From WHTK01 sp965197795 (GTDB lineage Bacteria > Chloroflexota > Dehalococcoidia > DSTF01 > WHTK01): 64,000 nt of DNA. Shown one piece after another: positions 54,946 through 63,584 of the stretch. The first letter of the stretch is position 1. The number at the start of each line of letters is the position of its first letter. Under the pieces are notes generated by a model. That model ran no database searches and was not told where the DNA came from. It worked only from the letters and a program-made list of their open reading frames with translations. Both the position numbers and the translations under genes were made by a program. The stretch is from positions 806,001 through 870,000 of the forward strand of contig OZ240228.1 in the NCBI GenBank assembly GCA_965197795.1, given 5' to 3'.

Positions 54946-55514
54946 CGCGTCACCTTCAGAGTCAACGGGCGTGGAGATAGGCGTCGGAGCAATCTGGTCG
55001 GGGGGATTCGTATCTCGTGGAAACACTACTAAGCAAAGATCGACAGTCAGGGCGATCCCTAGACTCCGAAGATCGACAGTCGACCCTGAACAGGGAGGCC
55101 TGCCTGGCCTCGAGAAAAACTCACCGAAAGGCAGCGCGGTTGAGTCTCCTCTGCCACGTTGTGCCGCCGACGGTCGACCTCTCTTCTGGATGCCACAGCT
55201 GCAAGCCGCTGCCACCGCAGCAACTGGCACCCAATTGCTTCAATGGCGCTGGAGGCAGGCCTATCATTGCCATCTAATCCTCCGGCAGCAGACCGGGCGA
55301 AAGTTCAGATAGCGAGGCTAACAACCGGGGGGCTGGAAACTGAGTCAGAACGATGTCGGAGTGGTGGTTATGGCACAAGTAGTGGCGGAAATCTCACGGC
55401 CCGGAGCTGCACACAACTCCAATTTGAGGCGATTGACCGGCTCCTAGTCTCGGAACCCGTAGCTGAGGACTCAGCACCATAACTGTTGGACCCAACCCTA
55501 GCGAGGCAGCCCCC
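54946..55514. other. Junction-rich interval with no supported gene
   Basis: Apart from repeat copy E the 570 bases between copy D and the response-regulator fragment show no convincing coding frame. The 80 bases between copies D and E separate two divergent repeat ends. The remainder is probably decayed DNA. Confidence 0.5.
55026..55081 (+). repeat. Modular repeat copy E
   Basis: CTACTAAGCAAAGATCGACA, spacer AGTC-A-GGG-CGAT-CCC-TA-GACT that folds as a hairpin, then CCGAAGATCGACAGTC. Half-sites are 33 bases apart. The next bases (CCTGAACAG core) match those beyond copy B. Confidence 0.9.
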
Positions 55515-55850
55515 GTGGATTACGTCGTCAAGCCCTTCTCGCCGACCGAGCTTTCGGCCAGGCTCCGAGCGGCCCTGCGAAGGCGGGCCGTGTCCGAGCC
55601 GTCCGTGCTGGGCGACCTGGTTGTCGACTACGCCGACCGCAGGGTGACCTTTGCCGGTCGTCCAGTCGAGTCGATGGCAATCGAGTACCGGCTGCTTGTC
55701 GAGGTTTCAGCGAACGCCGTGCGGGTGTTGACCTATGACCATCTACCGCAACGGGTCTGGGACGAGAAGAGCAGCAGCGACATGCGCCCCATGCGCATCA
55801 TCGTAAGCAAGCTCCGTCGCAAGCGCCGACCACGTCGACAACCCCATCTA
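55515..55850 (+). pseudogene. OmpR-type response regulator, C-terminal fragment
   Basis: DYVVKPFSPTELSARLRAAL is the end of a receiver domain (VxKPF loop) followed by an OmpR/PhoB winged helix (LGDLVVDYADRRVTFAGRPV, YRLLVEVSANAVRVLTYDHL, MRPMRIIVSKLRRK). The phosphorylated Asp and most of the receiver are missing. Near 55830 a shift leads to DNPIY, the usual DNPxYI motif, where repeat copy F cuts in. The two-component partner is not present. Confidence 0.75.
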
Positions 55851-55902
55851 CTAAGCAAAGATCGACAGTCCCGCAGGAACCAGACTCCGAAGATCGATAG
55901 TC
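55848..55902 (+). repeat. Modular repeat copy F
   Basis: CTACTAAGCAAAGATCGACA, spacer AGTCCCGCAGGAACCAGACT, then CCGAAGATCGATAGTC; one base shorter than copy C. It interrupts the response-regulator fragment inside the DNPIY codons. The following 220 bases match those after copy C. Confidence 0.9.
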
Positions 55903-56101
55903 TAGCCGTACAAGGTGGTCTGCTTTGGTCTAGGCGAAGACATGGCGTTACCCATCGAAAGCCACCGCCGTGACCAGAGCCGAGCATACCGTTCCAGTCA
56001 CTCGACTGCGAGCTAGCGCGGCAAGACAACGGTCAGCTCGAAGGGATAGCCTTTACTCGCCACCGCACGAACATGGTGGAGTGTGCACCTAGTGAACAGG
56101 C

Positions 56102-56425
56102 CTAGCGTCTCCCGAAGCCCCCGTCGTGCAGTACCGTCTTGCGCCCGCGGCAGGACTGGCACAGCGCCTGAAGGTTGGCCCAGGCATCGGACCCGCTCCG
56201 AGATTTGGGGCGGACGTGGTCAACGACCGTAGCCCTGGCACCACAAGCTACGCAGCGCGGCTGGCTCGCCAGGACCCGGCGACGGAGGCGTTGCCAAGCA
56301 CCACCGTAGCCACGACTAGCAGTAGTAGGGCGCTGCACTTGGTGTCTGAGGCACCGCGCCGACCGTGTGAGGACGGTGCAGTCCGGCTCAGAGCAGGGAG
56401 CGGGCAACCGGCGGCGCATGGCCAC
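56102..56425 (-). CDS. Phage-type HNH endonuclease, copy 2
   Basis: 107 aa; N-terminal Cys/His cluster (CSEPDCTVLTRSARCLRH) and HNH core (CVACGARATVVDHVRPKSRS, LCQSCRGRKTV). It keeps its place upstream of a complete TerS, in the order HNH-cos-TerS-TerL of HK97-like phages, although HNH is on the opposite strand here. Confidence 0.85.
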   Translation of the reverse strand: MAMRRRLPAPCSEPDCTVLTRSARCLRHQVQRPTTASRGYGGAWQRLRRRVLASQPRCVACGARATVVDHVRPKSRSGSDAWANLQALCQSCRGRKTVLHDGGFGRR

Positions 56426-56637
56426 AGGATAACCGAGTCGCCTCGCGAAAAAGTTAATCTAGGCAACCCCCCAGACCGCGCAAAACCCGTCTTCCATTTT
56501 TTCCGAAAAAACAGGGGTTGGTTTGGCACCCCTCCGGACGGCGTTTCGAGTCTGGCTCCGGGCGGCCCAGATTCAAACCGCCCCGGTCCATTTCGGCTCA
56601 AAAGAGGCCGAAAAGTGCTCACCCAGACGGCTATCCC
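56426..56637. other. HNH-TerS intergenic region, possible cos-like segment (copy 2)
   Basis: No gene. Conserved with 39783-40138 in the A-rich TTTTTTCCGAAAAAACAGGG part and in GGGGT ... ACCCC (56514-56532), which supports a functional DNA site. A packaging site is inferred from position only. Confidence 0.4.
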
Positions 56638-57066
56638 ATGACTAGCGGGCGGGTGCCGAAGCAGAATGCAGACCGTCTGACCACGCATTCCTCGGAGGTC
56701 AACAAGGAGCTGCGGCTCCCCGGCAAGGTGCACCCACCGAAGGCCCCGGTGCAGTGGCCTGAGAACGTCAAGAAGTGGTACGGCCTGCTGCGGCGATCCG
56801 GGCAAGCCGAGCTGTTCGACTACAGCGACTGGGCGCTGGCCCTCCAGGCTGGAGACTGCCTGACCTACGCCCGGGCGTCAATCGTGAAGAGTCCATGGGC
56901 GGCCGTGCAGTGGATGCGCACGTTCGACGCCATGTACGCCCGCCTCGGCGCTACGTTCATCGACCGGCGGCGCGAGCGGCTGGAGCTGCACAGGGGCGAC
57001 GTCATCGAGGAGGAGAGTGAGGCACCGGACACCATCATGGCGTATCGGGAGCGTTTCGGCGAATGA
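56638..57066 (+). CDS. Phage terminase small subunit (TerS-like)
   Basis: 142 aa from the ATG at 56638. PENVKKWYGLLRRSGQAELF, DYSDWALALQAGDCLTYARA, FDAMYARLGATFIDRRRERL and a helical C-terminus have the look of small terminase subunits that precede TerL in actinophage-like genomes. Overlaps the first TerL codons by 4 bases. Function would be DNA recognition for packaging. The identification rests partly on context. Confidence 0.65.
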   Translation: MTSGRVPKQNADRLTTHSSEVNKELRLPGKVHPPKAPVQWPENVKKWYGLLRRSGQAELFDYSDWALALQAGDCLTYARASIVKSPWAAVQWMRTFDAMYARLGATFIDRRRERLELHRGDVIEEESEAPDTIMAYRERFGE

Positions 57067-58075
57067 AGGCGCTGCGGACGCTCCCCGAGGGCTTGCCCGG
57101 GCCGGCCCAGAGCATCGGCTGGTGGGTGGCCGACTGGTGTGAGCGCAACCTCGAGGTCCCAGACGGCCCGGAGGCCGGTAAGTCATGGCGCTTCACAAGG
57201 AGCAAGGGAGGTTCCTGCTGTGGTGGTACGCCATCGATGAGAAGGGCCTGTTTCGCTACCGCTACGGCGTCCTACAGCGGGCGAAGGGTTGGGGCAAGGA
57301 CCCGCTGGCGGGCGCGATCGCGCTATGTGAGCTGATGGGGGCCGTGCCGTTTTGACCGGATCGAGGGCGGCGTCGCCTACGCAAAGCCGGAGGCTTCACC
57401 GTGGATTGCCATCGCGGCGGTAGCGGAGGAGCAGACGCGCAACACGACCAACCTCTTCGACGGGTTCCTTCCTCCCCGGACGCGGAGACGGTACAAGATG
57501 CAGGTCGGCAAGAAGATCTGGCGCGCAACGGTCGGCGGCCGGACGGGGGAGATTCCGCCTCGCGCCACGTCTTACCGCACGGCCGAGGGCGCTCGGCCGA
57601 CGGCCTACATCCTCGGCGAGACGCAGCACTGGCGCGCGGAGAACCACGGCCACGACATGTACGCGGCGATCCAGCGCAACCTGGGCAAATCGCGCGAGGG
57701 CGCGGCCCGTGCGCTGGCGACCACCAACGCCTTCCGCCCAGGTGAGGACAGCATCGCCGAGCGTGACTACGACGCCTGGTTGGAGCAGTCGCGCGGCGGC
57801 CGGGTCGACATCCTTTATGATTCAGTGGAGCCTGTACTGGCGGATGACTTCGATGAGGACGACGACGAGGTGATGATGGAGGGCATCGCGGTAGCTTACG
57901 GCGACTCGCTCCCGTTCATATCGCCGTCCCGGATCATGGCGGAGGTCAGGTCGCCGACGGTTACCACGGCCGACGCGAAGCGCTTCTACCTCAACCTCCG
58001 TGTAGCCGGTGCCGGTGCCTGGATGAACCCTTCGGCCTGGGACGCGAGCTACCGATCGCGCCTCGCGTTCCCTCT
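57063..58075 (+). pseudogene. Phage terminase large subunit, frameshifted and truncated
   Basis: Reading across frames gives TerL: QGRFLLWWYAIDEKGLFRYR and LQRAKGWGKDPLAGAIALCE (Walker A region) at 57190-57350, then IAAVAEEQTRNTTNLFDGFL, YILGETQHWRAENHG (Walker B/ETQHW) and LATTNAFRPGEDSIAERDYD at 57410-57780. Frame changes occur near 57180 and 57355, and the nuclease domain is cut at about 58075, where another gene fragment begins. A 70-base piece of a related TerL is found at 39133-39206. Non-functional. Confidence 0.75.
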
Positions 58076-58252
58076 CTCCCGAACGAAAATCTGCTCAGGG
58101 ACCTAGACTCTGACCACTTCAAGACCTCCAAGGCTAAGCTAGATGAAGCGGCTGGTATTGCAGAGTCCGCGCTCCGAGAGTCGGACGAGGACCGTTCAAT
58201 TGGACTATGGCAGCGGTTGTTCAGGACAAGATTCCCGCAGCGAGTCGATTGA
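58076..58252 (+). pseudogene. CD-NTase-like (SMODS) C-terminal fragment
   Basis: 58 codons: LPNENLLRDLDSDHFKTSKA, KLDEAAGIAESALRESDEDR and LWQRLFRTRFPQRVD. The helix-A-rich stretch ending in W-x-xLF-x-xxFP is the usual end of SMODS nucleotidyltransferases of CBASS systems. Only the tail survives, joined to TerL. Assignment from pattern memory, so moderate. Confidence 0.4.
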
Positions 58253-58260
58253 GGTCTGCG

Positions 58261-58458
58261 TTAGCTCCAGATGTCGTCGAAGCAGACCAGGTGCAGGTCT
58301 TCGCGAGAGAGCGGCGGTTGAGCGTCTAAGGTAGCCGGGCCAGCCTCCGGCCCAACGGCGTCCATTGAACGGACCTGGCTAATCACAGGCTCAATGTTCT
58401 GGTCTCGCTGGAACTGTTCGTAGACCCGCCGCAGGTCTCGGATGGCGGTATGGGTCAT
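58261..58458 (-). CDS. Small hypothetical protein (second of a pair)
   Basis: 65 aa; HTAIRDLRRVYEQFQRDQNI helix then a Pro-rich acidic tail. ATG 58458 overlaps the stop of the next gene by 4 bases. No family recognised. Coupling suggests both are real or share a decayed origin. Confidence 0.35.
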   Translation of the reverse strand: MTHTAIRDLRRVYEQFQRDQNIEPVISQVRSMDAVGPEAGPATLDAQPPLSREDLHLVCFDDIWS

Positions 58459-58670
58459 CGGGGACCGTAGGCGCTCACCGCCTCTCTGACCTCGGCCCGC
58501 TTGACGGATGGGCTGTTCAGGTACCCTCGCAGCAGCGTTATGATCGTCTGTTGCAACGGGTCCAGGATTCTGGGGGGGGGGGCGGCGGCTTCCACCGCCT
58601 GCTGTTCGCGCACGGAGCCGAGGATGTCGTTGATTACCCTGTCCTGGATGGCGAAGACATCGGGCCGCAA
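58455..58670 (-). CDS. Small hypothetical protein (first of a pair)
   Basis: 71 aa from a TTG at 58670. RPDVFAIQDRVINDILGSVR and a second helix TIITLLRGYLNS; the middle AAAPPPR is encoded by an 11-G run (58572-58582), a place where base calls are unreliable. No family recognised. Confidence 0.35.
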   Translation of the reverse strand: MRPDVFAIQDRVINDILGSVREQQAVEAAAPPPRILDPLQQTIITLLRGYLNSPSVKRAEVREAVSAYGPR

Positions 58671-59096
58671 CCGTGGAGTATTAGCGCAACTGGCGGCGGT
58701 CCCAATCCGGCCGCCGTGAACAGCGCAAGCCCCGCTACGAACCGGCAGGAGGCCAACTCGGACGGCTGCCTGGCCGGGATGGCGGCCACTGCCCCGACGT
58801 GCGTAGCAGCCAGACCCGCACCAAAGTGGGGCGGGTGAAAAGTCTAGAGCTCACTCGCCTGTAGAGCGTGGTTGGCCATCGTTTATACAGTCGCGAAATA
58901 AGCTTTTGGGATCAGGTTGAATCTGAGCGGCGCGATTTTGAATCTGCGGGCGCGTGCAAAAACACGTCAAAACAGGCCTAAAACATGCAAAAACAGGCCA
59001 AAAGGGCGATATGTGTTGGTTGATCAATGCGTGTGCGATGAGGCTTCGATGAACAGCGGTGAGTGGTACGCTTGAGTGAGATAGCCCAGGAGGCAG
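58671..59096. other. Interval with repeat-rich phage intergenic DNA
   Basis: No gene supported. Near 58955-59010 GCAAAAACACGTCAAAACAG and GCAAAAACAGGCCAAAA are direct repeats; the second also occurs at 40097, in both cases shortly upstream of a TerS gene. May be a relic of a phage packaging or regulatory site. Confidence 0.45.
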
Positions 59097-59498
59097 ATGA
59101 TGGCCAAAAGTAGCGGCGGCGGCGGCGGGCGTAAGCCTCAGCCGACGGCGCTCAAGGTACTGAAAGGCAACCCGGGCAGGCGCCCACTCAACGAGGCTGA
59201 GCCCAAGCCCGAGGTGCTCTTACCGAGCCCGCCGGCACACCTGCCGCCCGCGGCCCGCCGGGAGTGGCGCCGCTCCGGCGCGTTCCTGGTGGAGATGGGG
59301 CTGATGACTGACCTGGATGTGGCGGCGCGGGCCGCGTACTGCGTGGCGTATAGCCACTGGGTAGACGCCGAGCATCAGATGCGCAAGCACGGCATACTCA
59401 TGAAGTCGACTCGAGGGGAGCCGACACGGAGTCCGTACTGGTTCATTTCAACGAAATCGATGGACTTGATGCGGTCGTTCCTGCTCGAGGCTGACTGA
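59097..59498 (+). CDS. P27-family terminase small subunit, C-terminus shortened
   Basis: 133 aa. ALKVLKGNPGRRPLNEAEPK, LPPAARREWRRSGAFLVEMG, DLDVAARAAYCVAYSHWVDA and the GEPTRSPYW segment fit the Terminase_4/P27 family of small subunits. Family members are about 150-160 aa and continue past the SMDLMRSFLLE helix with FGxxP; here the frame ends early. AGGAGG at 59089-59094 supports the start at 59097 or 59100. A different lineage from the TerS at 56638. Confidence 0.75.
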   Translation: MMAKSSGGGGGRKPQPTALKVLKGNPGRRPLNEAEPKPEVLLPSPPAHLPPAARREWRRSGAFLVEMGLMTDLDVAARAAYCVAYSHWVDAEHQMRKHGILMKSTRGEPTRSPYWFISTKSMDLMRSFLLEAD

Positions 59499-59542
59499 CT
59501 TCGAGAAGCTTTACCCGTCCTTGCTATAAGTAAGCGGCCTGC

Positions 59543-59660
59543 GTGGACGTCGTCGAGGTCCCGATCGGTGATCTCCGTCCGGATTCCGCCAACCCGCGCC
59601 GCATCTCTACTGAGCCGGCCGAGGCCATGAGGCACTTGACCGTAGGCCATGCCACGCCCT
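59543..59660 (+). pseudogene. ParB-like N-terminal fragment of a phage methylase
   Basis: VDVVEVPIGDLRPDSANPRR followed by ISTEPAEAMRHL fits the ParB/Sulfiredoxin-type N-terminus found before phage adenine methylases. It ends after about 35 codons. Follows the P27 terminase, the usual order in such phages. Confidence 0.45.
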
Positions 59661-60071
59661 GAGGAGAATGGCTCATTCGACGTCTCAGAACCTGAACGGC
59701 CGGCTTCGACCTAAGCCGTCCAGGCGAGGCGAGGGATTGCGCACGGGCGTCTAGAGTGCCGAGGTGGATATCGTCACCGCGGATTGCAACGTGTCTTCTC
59801 CTGCTCAACTTCGACACGCGCGGCGCGCGCCGCGGGGGCGATCGCACGGCCTCTCTCACGAGTGCAAGCGCTCTATGCGCAGCGTAACCCACCAAGCTAT
59901 CGGATTAGCGTCGGTAGCGTCGGCCGTTCCGTCTCTTGATAGCTCCACTCGCGGAAGCCACCTCAGCGACGAGCTTGGCGTGCGCAAGTGCCGGCGTCGG
60001 ATTTCGCCCTTGGCCTTTTGCCTTCGGCATAACTGCCTCCAAGCGCTGCATCCAATTACGGAGACTGGCCT

Positions 60072-60374
60072 GACTCTCGAGCGGAAGAGAAGGGAATTGA
60101 TGTCGCTCTTGCGATCGATTTCGTCACGGGGGCTGTGGACCGCACCTACGATGTGGGGGTCATTCTATCGACCGACACCGCCTTGAGGCCTGCCCTCGAA
60201 TGGGTGATGGCTCGTTACACGGAGTATCCGCGAGCTGAAGCTGCGGCCTGGCGCGGTCAGCTCGCCCGTAAACGCCTACAGGTTAGGGTCAATGGGCGTC
60301 AATCATGGTGCCACTTGCTGGATCGCGAGGTCTACGATGCAGTGGCTGATGAGACGGATTACAACGTTGCATGA
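60072..60374 (+). pseudogene. NYN-domain RNase, C-terminal fragment
   Basis: EEKGIDVALAIDFVTGAVDR, TYDVGVILSTDTALRPALEW and a C-terminal Trp-containing helix match the NYN (PIN-like) nuclease fold: EK-x-DV and STDTD-like acidic residues. The N-terminal strand with the first catalytic Asp is absent or scrambled in 59780-60070, where no frame stays open. Non-functional remnant. Confidence 0.6.
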
Positions 60375-60522
60375 GTCTTGCCCTTCCCATCCCAGGACTC
60401 TCTTGGCGATCTCGCGGCCCACTTTTGCCCTCAGGAAAATTTGAACCAACTGCCTTCTGAAGATACCGCGCGTGGCAAGGCAAGTCGTGTACGTACGGAG
60501 CATCCACCTCCGGTGGCTCCTG

Positions 60523-60580
60523 AGGACAGGTGAGCATACCCTTATAGAGGAACGCTCTTAAGGGTATGCTCACCTGTCCT
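60523..60580. repeat. 22-bp perfect inverted repeat at helicase 3' end
   Basis: Arms 60523-60544 and 60559-60580 (AGGACAGGTGAGCATACCCT at the start of the left arm) are exactly complementary around a 14-base loop that itself can pair AGAG with CTCT. The helicase stop at 60542-60544 lies in the left arm, so the last codons are part of the structure. Terminator, origin or resolution site are possible. Confidence 0.75.
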
Positions 60581-62404
60581 TAGATAACCGGCGACTGTCC
60601 TGCGACTTGCACCGGCCAGCTGTGCCACGCCGCTGGTTGTAATTGGCGCGCACCTCTTCTGCAGTTGTAACACAGCACTGCGGATCCGTCTCTCCGCATC
60701 CTCGCGGCGCCGGTCGTTAAGCTGCGACGACTCACTGTTGGTTATTAGCTCGTCAACATGGAGCCCTGGTACTGGGTGGCTCGTATGCAGAACAACCCGA
60801 AGCTGCTGCCGTGTTGAACCAATGCACTTCGAGAGGAGAGCAGGTTGCTCAAGCGTGAAAATACGGGCTCGCTGGATAGATTGTTCCATCTCGTCTTCAC
60901 GTGCTGCTCGCAGAAGTTCAGCAACGCGAGGATCAATGCAGTCCACTACGTCGACCTCGTATCCTTGTCCGCCGAAGACTCGAGGTGATAGCACCATCCG
61001 GCCACTCACCGGTGGCTCGTTCGTATGCAATACCTGCGCCAGGAAGAATAGATCCTGCAGAGACGGCATCGGCCGTCCCACGAGGTGCAGCCTCTCCACG
61101 TCTGCGAGCGCGTTGGTGCCGCGAACGCTGCCAAACGTCACTACCTGCTCCTCGGCAAAGCCATCGGAGACGAGGCCTGCTCGCATCCCGCGAAAACAGA
61201 TGACACCTTCTTTTTCGGGAGGTAGTGGGAGCGATAGCCGTTCAGAGTTGATCTCGGCCCGGACTTGGAGGGCTTTGTTCGCGTTACTTAGCACTGTGTG
61301 GCCGTTCGTGGTGGCTGCATACTGGACCACCTTGACGTTTTGTGGCTTGCGGATAGCCACATCGATATCTGGCAGCCTCTCGTGATCGCGGGTTAGATGA
61401 TGAACTAGGGTGGTCACCGGAGTGGCGTCAAGGAGCAGTAAGTCCAGCTGCGATAAGAGCGCCTCTCCTATCCTGCTCCTGACATGGTGCTTGAGGTTCC
61501 AGACCTCGATGCCGTCTAGGCTGAGACGTAGCCGGCTGTTGAAGTCATCCCCAGCTTTGAATGAGCCGAGCTCATCTTGCAGAGTAGCGAAGAGGGTGTC
61601 GAGAGTCGCGGGTGGGGCTCTCTCCACGGATTCACGGCTGACTAGACCTTGCTCATCTGCCGTAGGCTTCGGAAGCCTGGTCTGTTTGGGCAGCGCCTCA
61701 ATCAAAGTCACGATGTCGAATCCGTAGCGGCGGGCGGTTCTCGCAAGCTGATCCCACGCATGGCCCCCTATCAGCCTCACGGGGCCACCGTCTTCGCGAC
61801 ATGGGACTTCCAGGGCTGCGTGGCTGAGGATTGCCAGTAGCCTGCGTAACCCGGTTCGGCGTTTGCCTCGCAGGAGCTTATAAGCGCGTACTAAGTCTTC
61901 TCTACTAATGTAAATGCGCTCTACTAGGGCTCGCATGAGGTCGGCATCGTCCACTACCAGGAGCCTGCCGCCGGCCAGGAAGTTGCGGTTAAAGAGCTGC
62001 TCGGCAGCGGCGACTCGTGGTCCAGCCTGTTCAAACTGACGCCAGTAGGCGCAATCGTTGCGTATTGGGCAGCGTGGCTTGTCGCTCCGGCCGCAGGCCA
62101 AGTCTTCCACGCTATGTCCGGATTGTGCCAAGGCCTCTACGACATCGTGACGATGACAGTTGCCGGGATGCCGGCCCTCAACTAAGACGTAGCCGTGCTC
62201 GGCTGCCAACTCGCGCGCGAGGCGAAGTGAACCCGTGACAATGCGCGTATTCACGCCTCGCCTGTGCACAGCTTCGGCAACTGCTGTGGTCTTGCCGACA
62301 CCAGGTGAGCTTTTAATCAGTTGCGCCTTCACTCCCGATGTCCCGCCTTCGATGAACTGGCGGATGGCTTCTGTTGTGTCACGACGCGCCGTAGCCAATG
62401 GCAC
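60542..62404 (-). CDS. Superfamily helicase/ATPase of a mobile replicon
   Basis: 620 aa. Walker A KSSPGVGKTTAVAEAV (residues 31-40), Walker B LLVVDDAD near 148-155, and between them four Cys (83, 104, 112, 118; CGRSDKPRCPIRNDCAYW) that fit a zinc or Fe-S cluster like that of DinG/XPD-type proteins. The C-terminus carries a helix-turn-helix-like segment (TSGVAQLAGASRRTVAGYLR). It follows the primase-like gene by 35 bases in the same direction and is expected to work with it in replication of a plasmid, phage or integrative element. Confidence 0.75.
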   Translation of the reverse strand: MPLATARRDTTEAIRQFIEGGTSGVKAQLIKSSPGVGKTTAVAEAVHRRGVNTRIVTGSLRLARELAAEHGYVLVEGRHPGNCHRHDVVEALAQSGHSVEDLACGRSDKPRCPIRNDCAYWRQFEQAGPRVAAAEQLFNRNFLAGGRLLVVDDADLMRALVERIYISREDLVRAYKLLRGKRRTGLRRLLAILSHAALEVPCREDGGPVRLIGGHAWDQLARTARRYGFDIVTLIEALPKQTRLPKPTADEQGLVSRESVERAPPATLDTLFATLQDELGSFKAGDDFNSRLRLSLDGIEVWNLKHHVRSRIGEALLSQLDLLLLDATPVTTLVHHLTRDHERLPDIDVAIRKPQNVKVVQYAATTNGHTVLSNANKALQVRAEINSERLSLPLPPEKEGVICFRGMRAGLVSDGFAEEQVVTFGSVRGTNALADVERLHLVGRPMPSLQDLFFLAQVLHTNEPPVSGRMVLSPRVFGGQGYEVDVVDCIDPRVAELLRAAREDEMEQSIQRARIFTLEQPALLSKCIGSTRQQLRVVLHTSHPVPGLHVDELITNSESSQLNDRRREDAERRIRSAVLQLQKRCAPITTSGVAQLAGASRRTVAGYLRTGEHTLKSVPL

Positions 62405-62439
62405 GCCCGTGACGACAGCGCTACTGATTGCCGAAGGCC

Positions 62440-63584
62440 TTACTGGCCGCCGTTCGCCGATGCCGGGAGGAGCGAAGCACCTCGACCGAATGCGCGCCGT
62501 CCCCCAGCGAGAAGCAAGTCGTCAAGACCCTTCGGCCCGCCCACCTCGTCACCCTCCCACACAGCCCGGAAGACCGGCAGGCCCGCATCAAACAGCTCCC
62601 GCAGCCACCGTTCTCTTGCGCGCGTGGTGTTTGGATTGTCCTCTTCGTCGAGTGCAACGATGACTCGGCCCGGGTGAAGGTCGCAATCACGCCAACGTGG
62701 TGAGCGCTAAGCGATTGGCCGGCCAGGCCCATGACCGTCACTTCACCCAGCCGATGCGCCACGTGGGCTTTGATGCCGCCCTCGGTCAGGTATAGATCAC
62801 CGCCCGGTTCGGGAATTCCTGCTATGTGGTAAAGCCCGGCCGTGCGTGTGCCCCGTGCTGTTTCGTACTTGCCGCCGACGAACTTGAACTGAAGCCCAGT
62901 GATCAGACTCGTCTCATCTCGATAAGGCACGGCGTAGGCCTCTTGACTTCCAGAGGTGCGAAAGCTCGTGCGCCCGTTCTTATCGACGAAGCCGGGCCAT
63001 CGCCTGAGGTATCGCTCCCCGAAGCGGTTCACTAGGTTAAGGAGAAAGCGCTGGACACTGCTGCCCCTGCGTGGTAGAGAACAATAGCCGACCTCCCGGA
63101 CGTCATCGTCCGTTAGTCCGCGCCGTCTGAGGTCGGCCCGCGCCTCCGGTCGAAGGTCTAGGAGACTCAGTGCCGCGGTATAAATGGCGTCGACCTCATC
63201 TCGGCTTAGGTCTGGAGCCTTACTGGAAGCCCTAATGCGGGGCTGGGGGCGTTCAACAGAGGGCGGGAAGTCATGCTCAAGCCCGCATGGACATCGCCCG
63301 GAGAGCAGATGTTTGTACGCAGGCGGGTGGGTCTCTATGTCGAGCTGTGCCCTGCCGGCATGCTCGTGACGCGTGCAATATGTTGTTATGCGGAGCGAAA
63401 AACCGGCACACCGGACTCCACGCTCTCGCGGCAGGCCGGAATGACCGCCGCAAACTGGGCACGGGAACAACCGGCTATGGCGCTGGAGATTAGCCTTCCC
63501 AATCTGCACCTCTCGCACGACCTGATCGTTCATGGCAGACGCACTCGACATCTCGCGGTGATCGGCGGCCAGGTCCTGGTTCAT
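62440..63584 (-). pseudogene. Toprim/DUF3854-type primase-like protein, one frameshift
   Basis: About 380 aa when joined. Zinc finger at the N-terminus (CPVCGGHSGLP, VRCAGF, Cys 42, 45, 59, 70), middle domain with RPEARADLRRRGLTDDDVRE, then a toprim-like part: GGDLYLTEGGIKAHVAHRLG and VTVMGLAGQS, and, after a one-base shift near 62690, RVIVALDEEDNPNTTRARER. With the shift corrected the acidic DxD-like motif is complete and the protein ends at 62440. The shift may be a base-call error. The ATG at 63584 overlaps the excisionase stop by 4 bases. Confidence 0.7.

Noticed and set aside
54883..55230. N-terminal extension of the methyltransferase through repeats D and E
   Set aside because: A strong ribosome binding site precedes the ATG at 54882, where motif I begins at once; the upstream frame is repeat and junction DNA.
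37655..55902. Classical integron attC sites
   Set aside because: No RYYYAAC/GTTRRRY core sites and no IntI-type integrase; the half-sites of the repeat are direct, not inverted.
58572..58582. Phase-variable poly-G tract
   Set aside because: It lies in a weakly supported small frame, and a lone G run in this sequence may simply be a base-call artefact; no contingency-type gene is attached.
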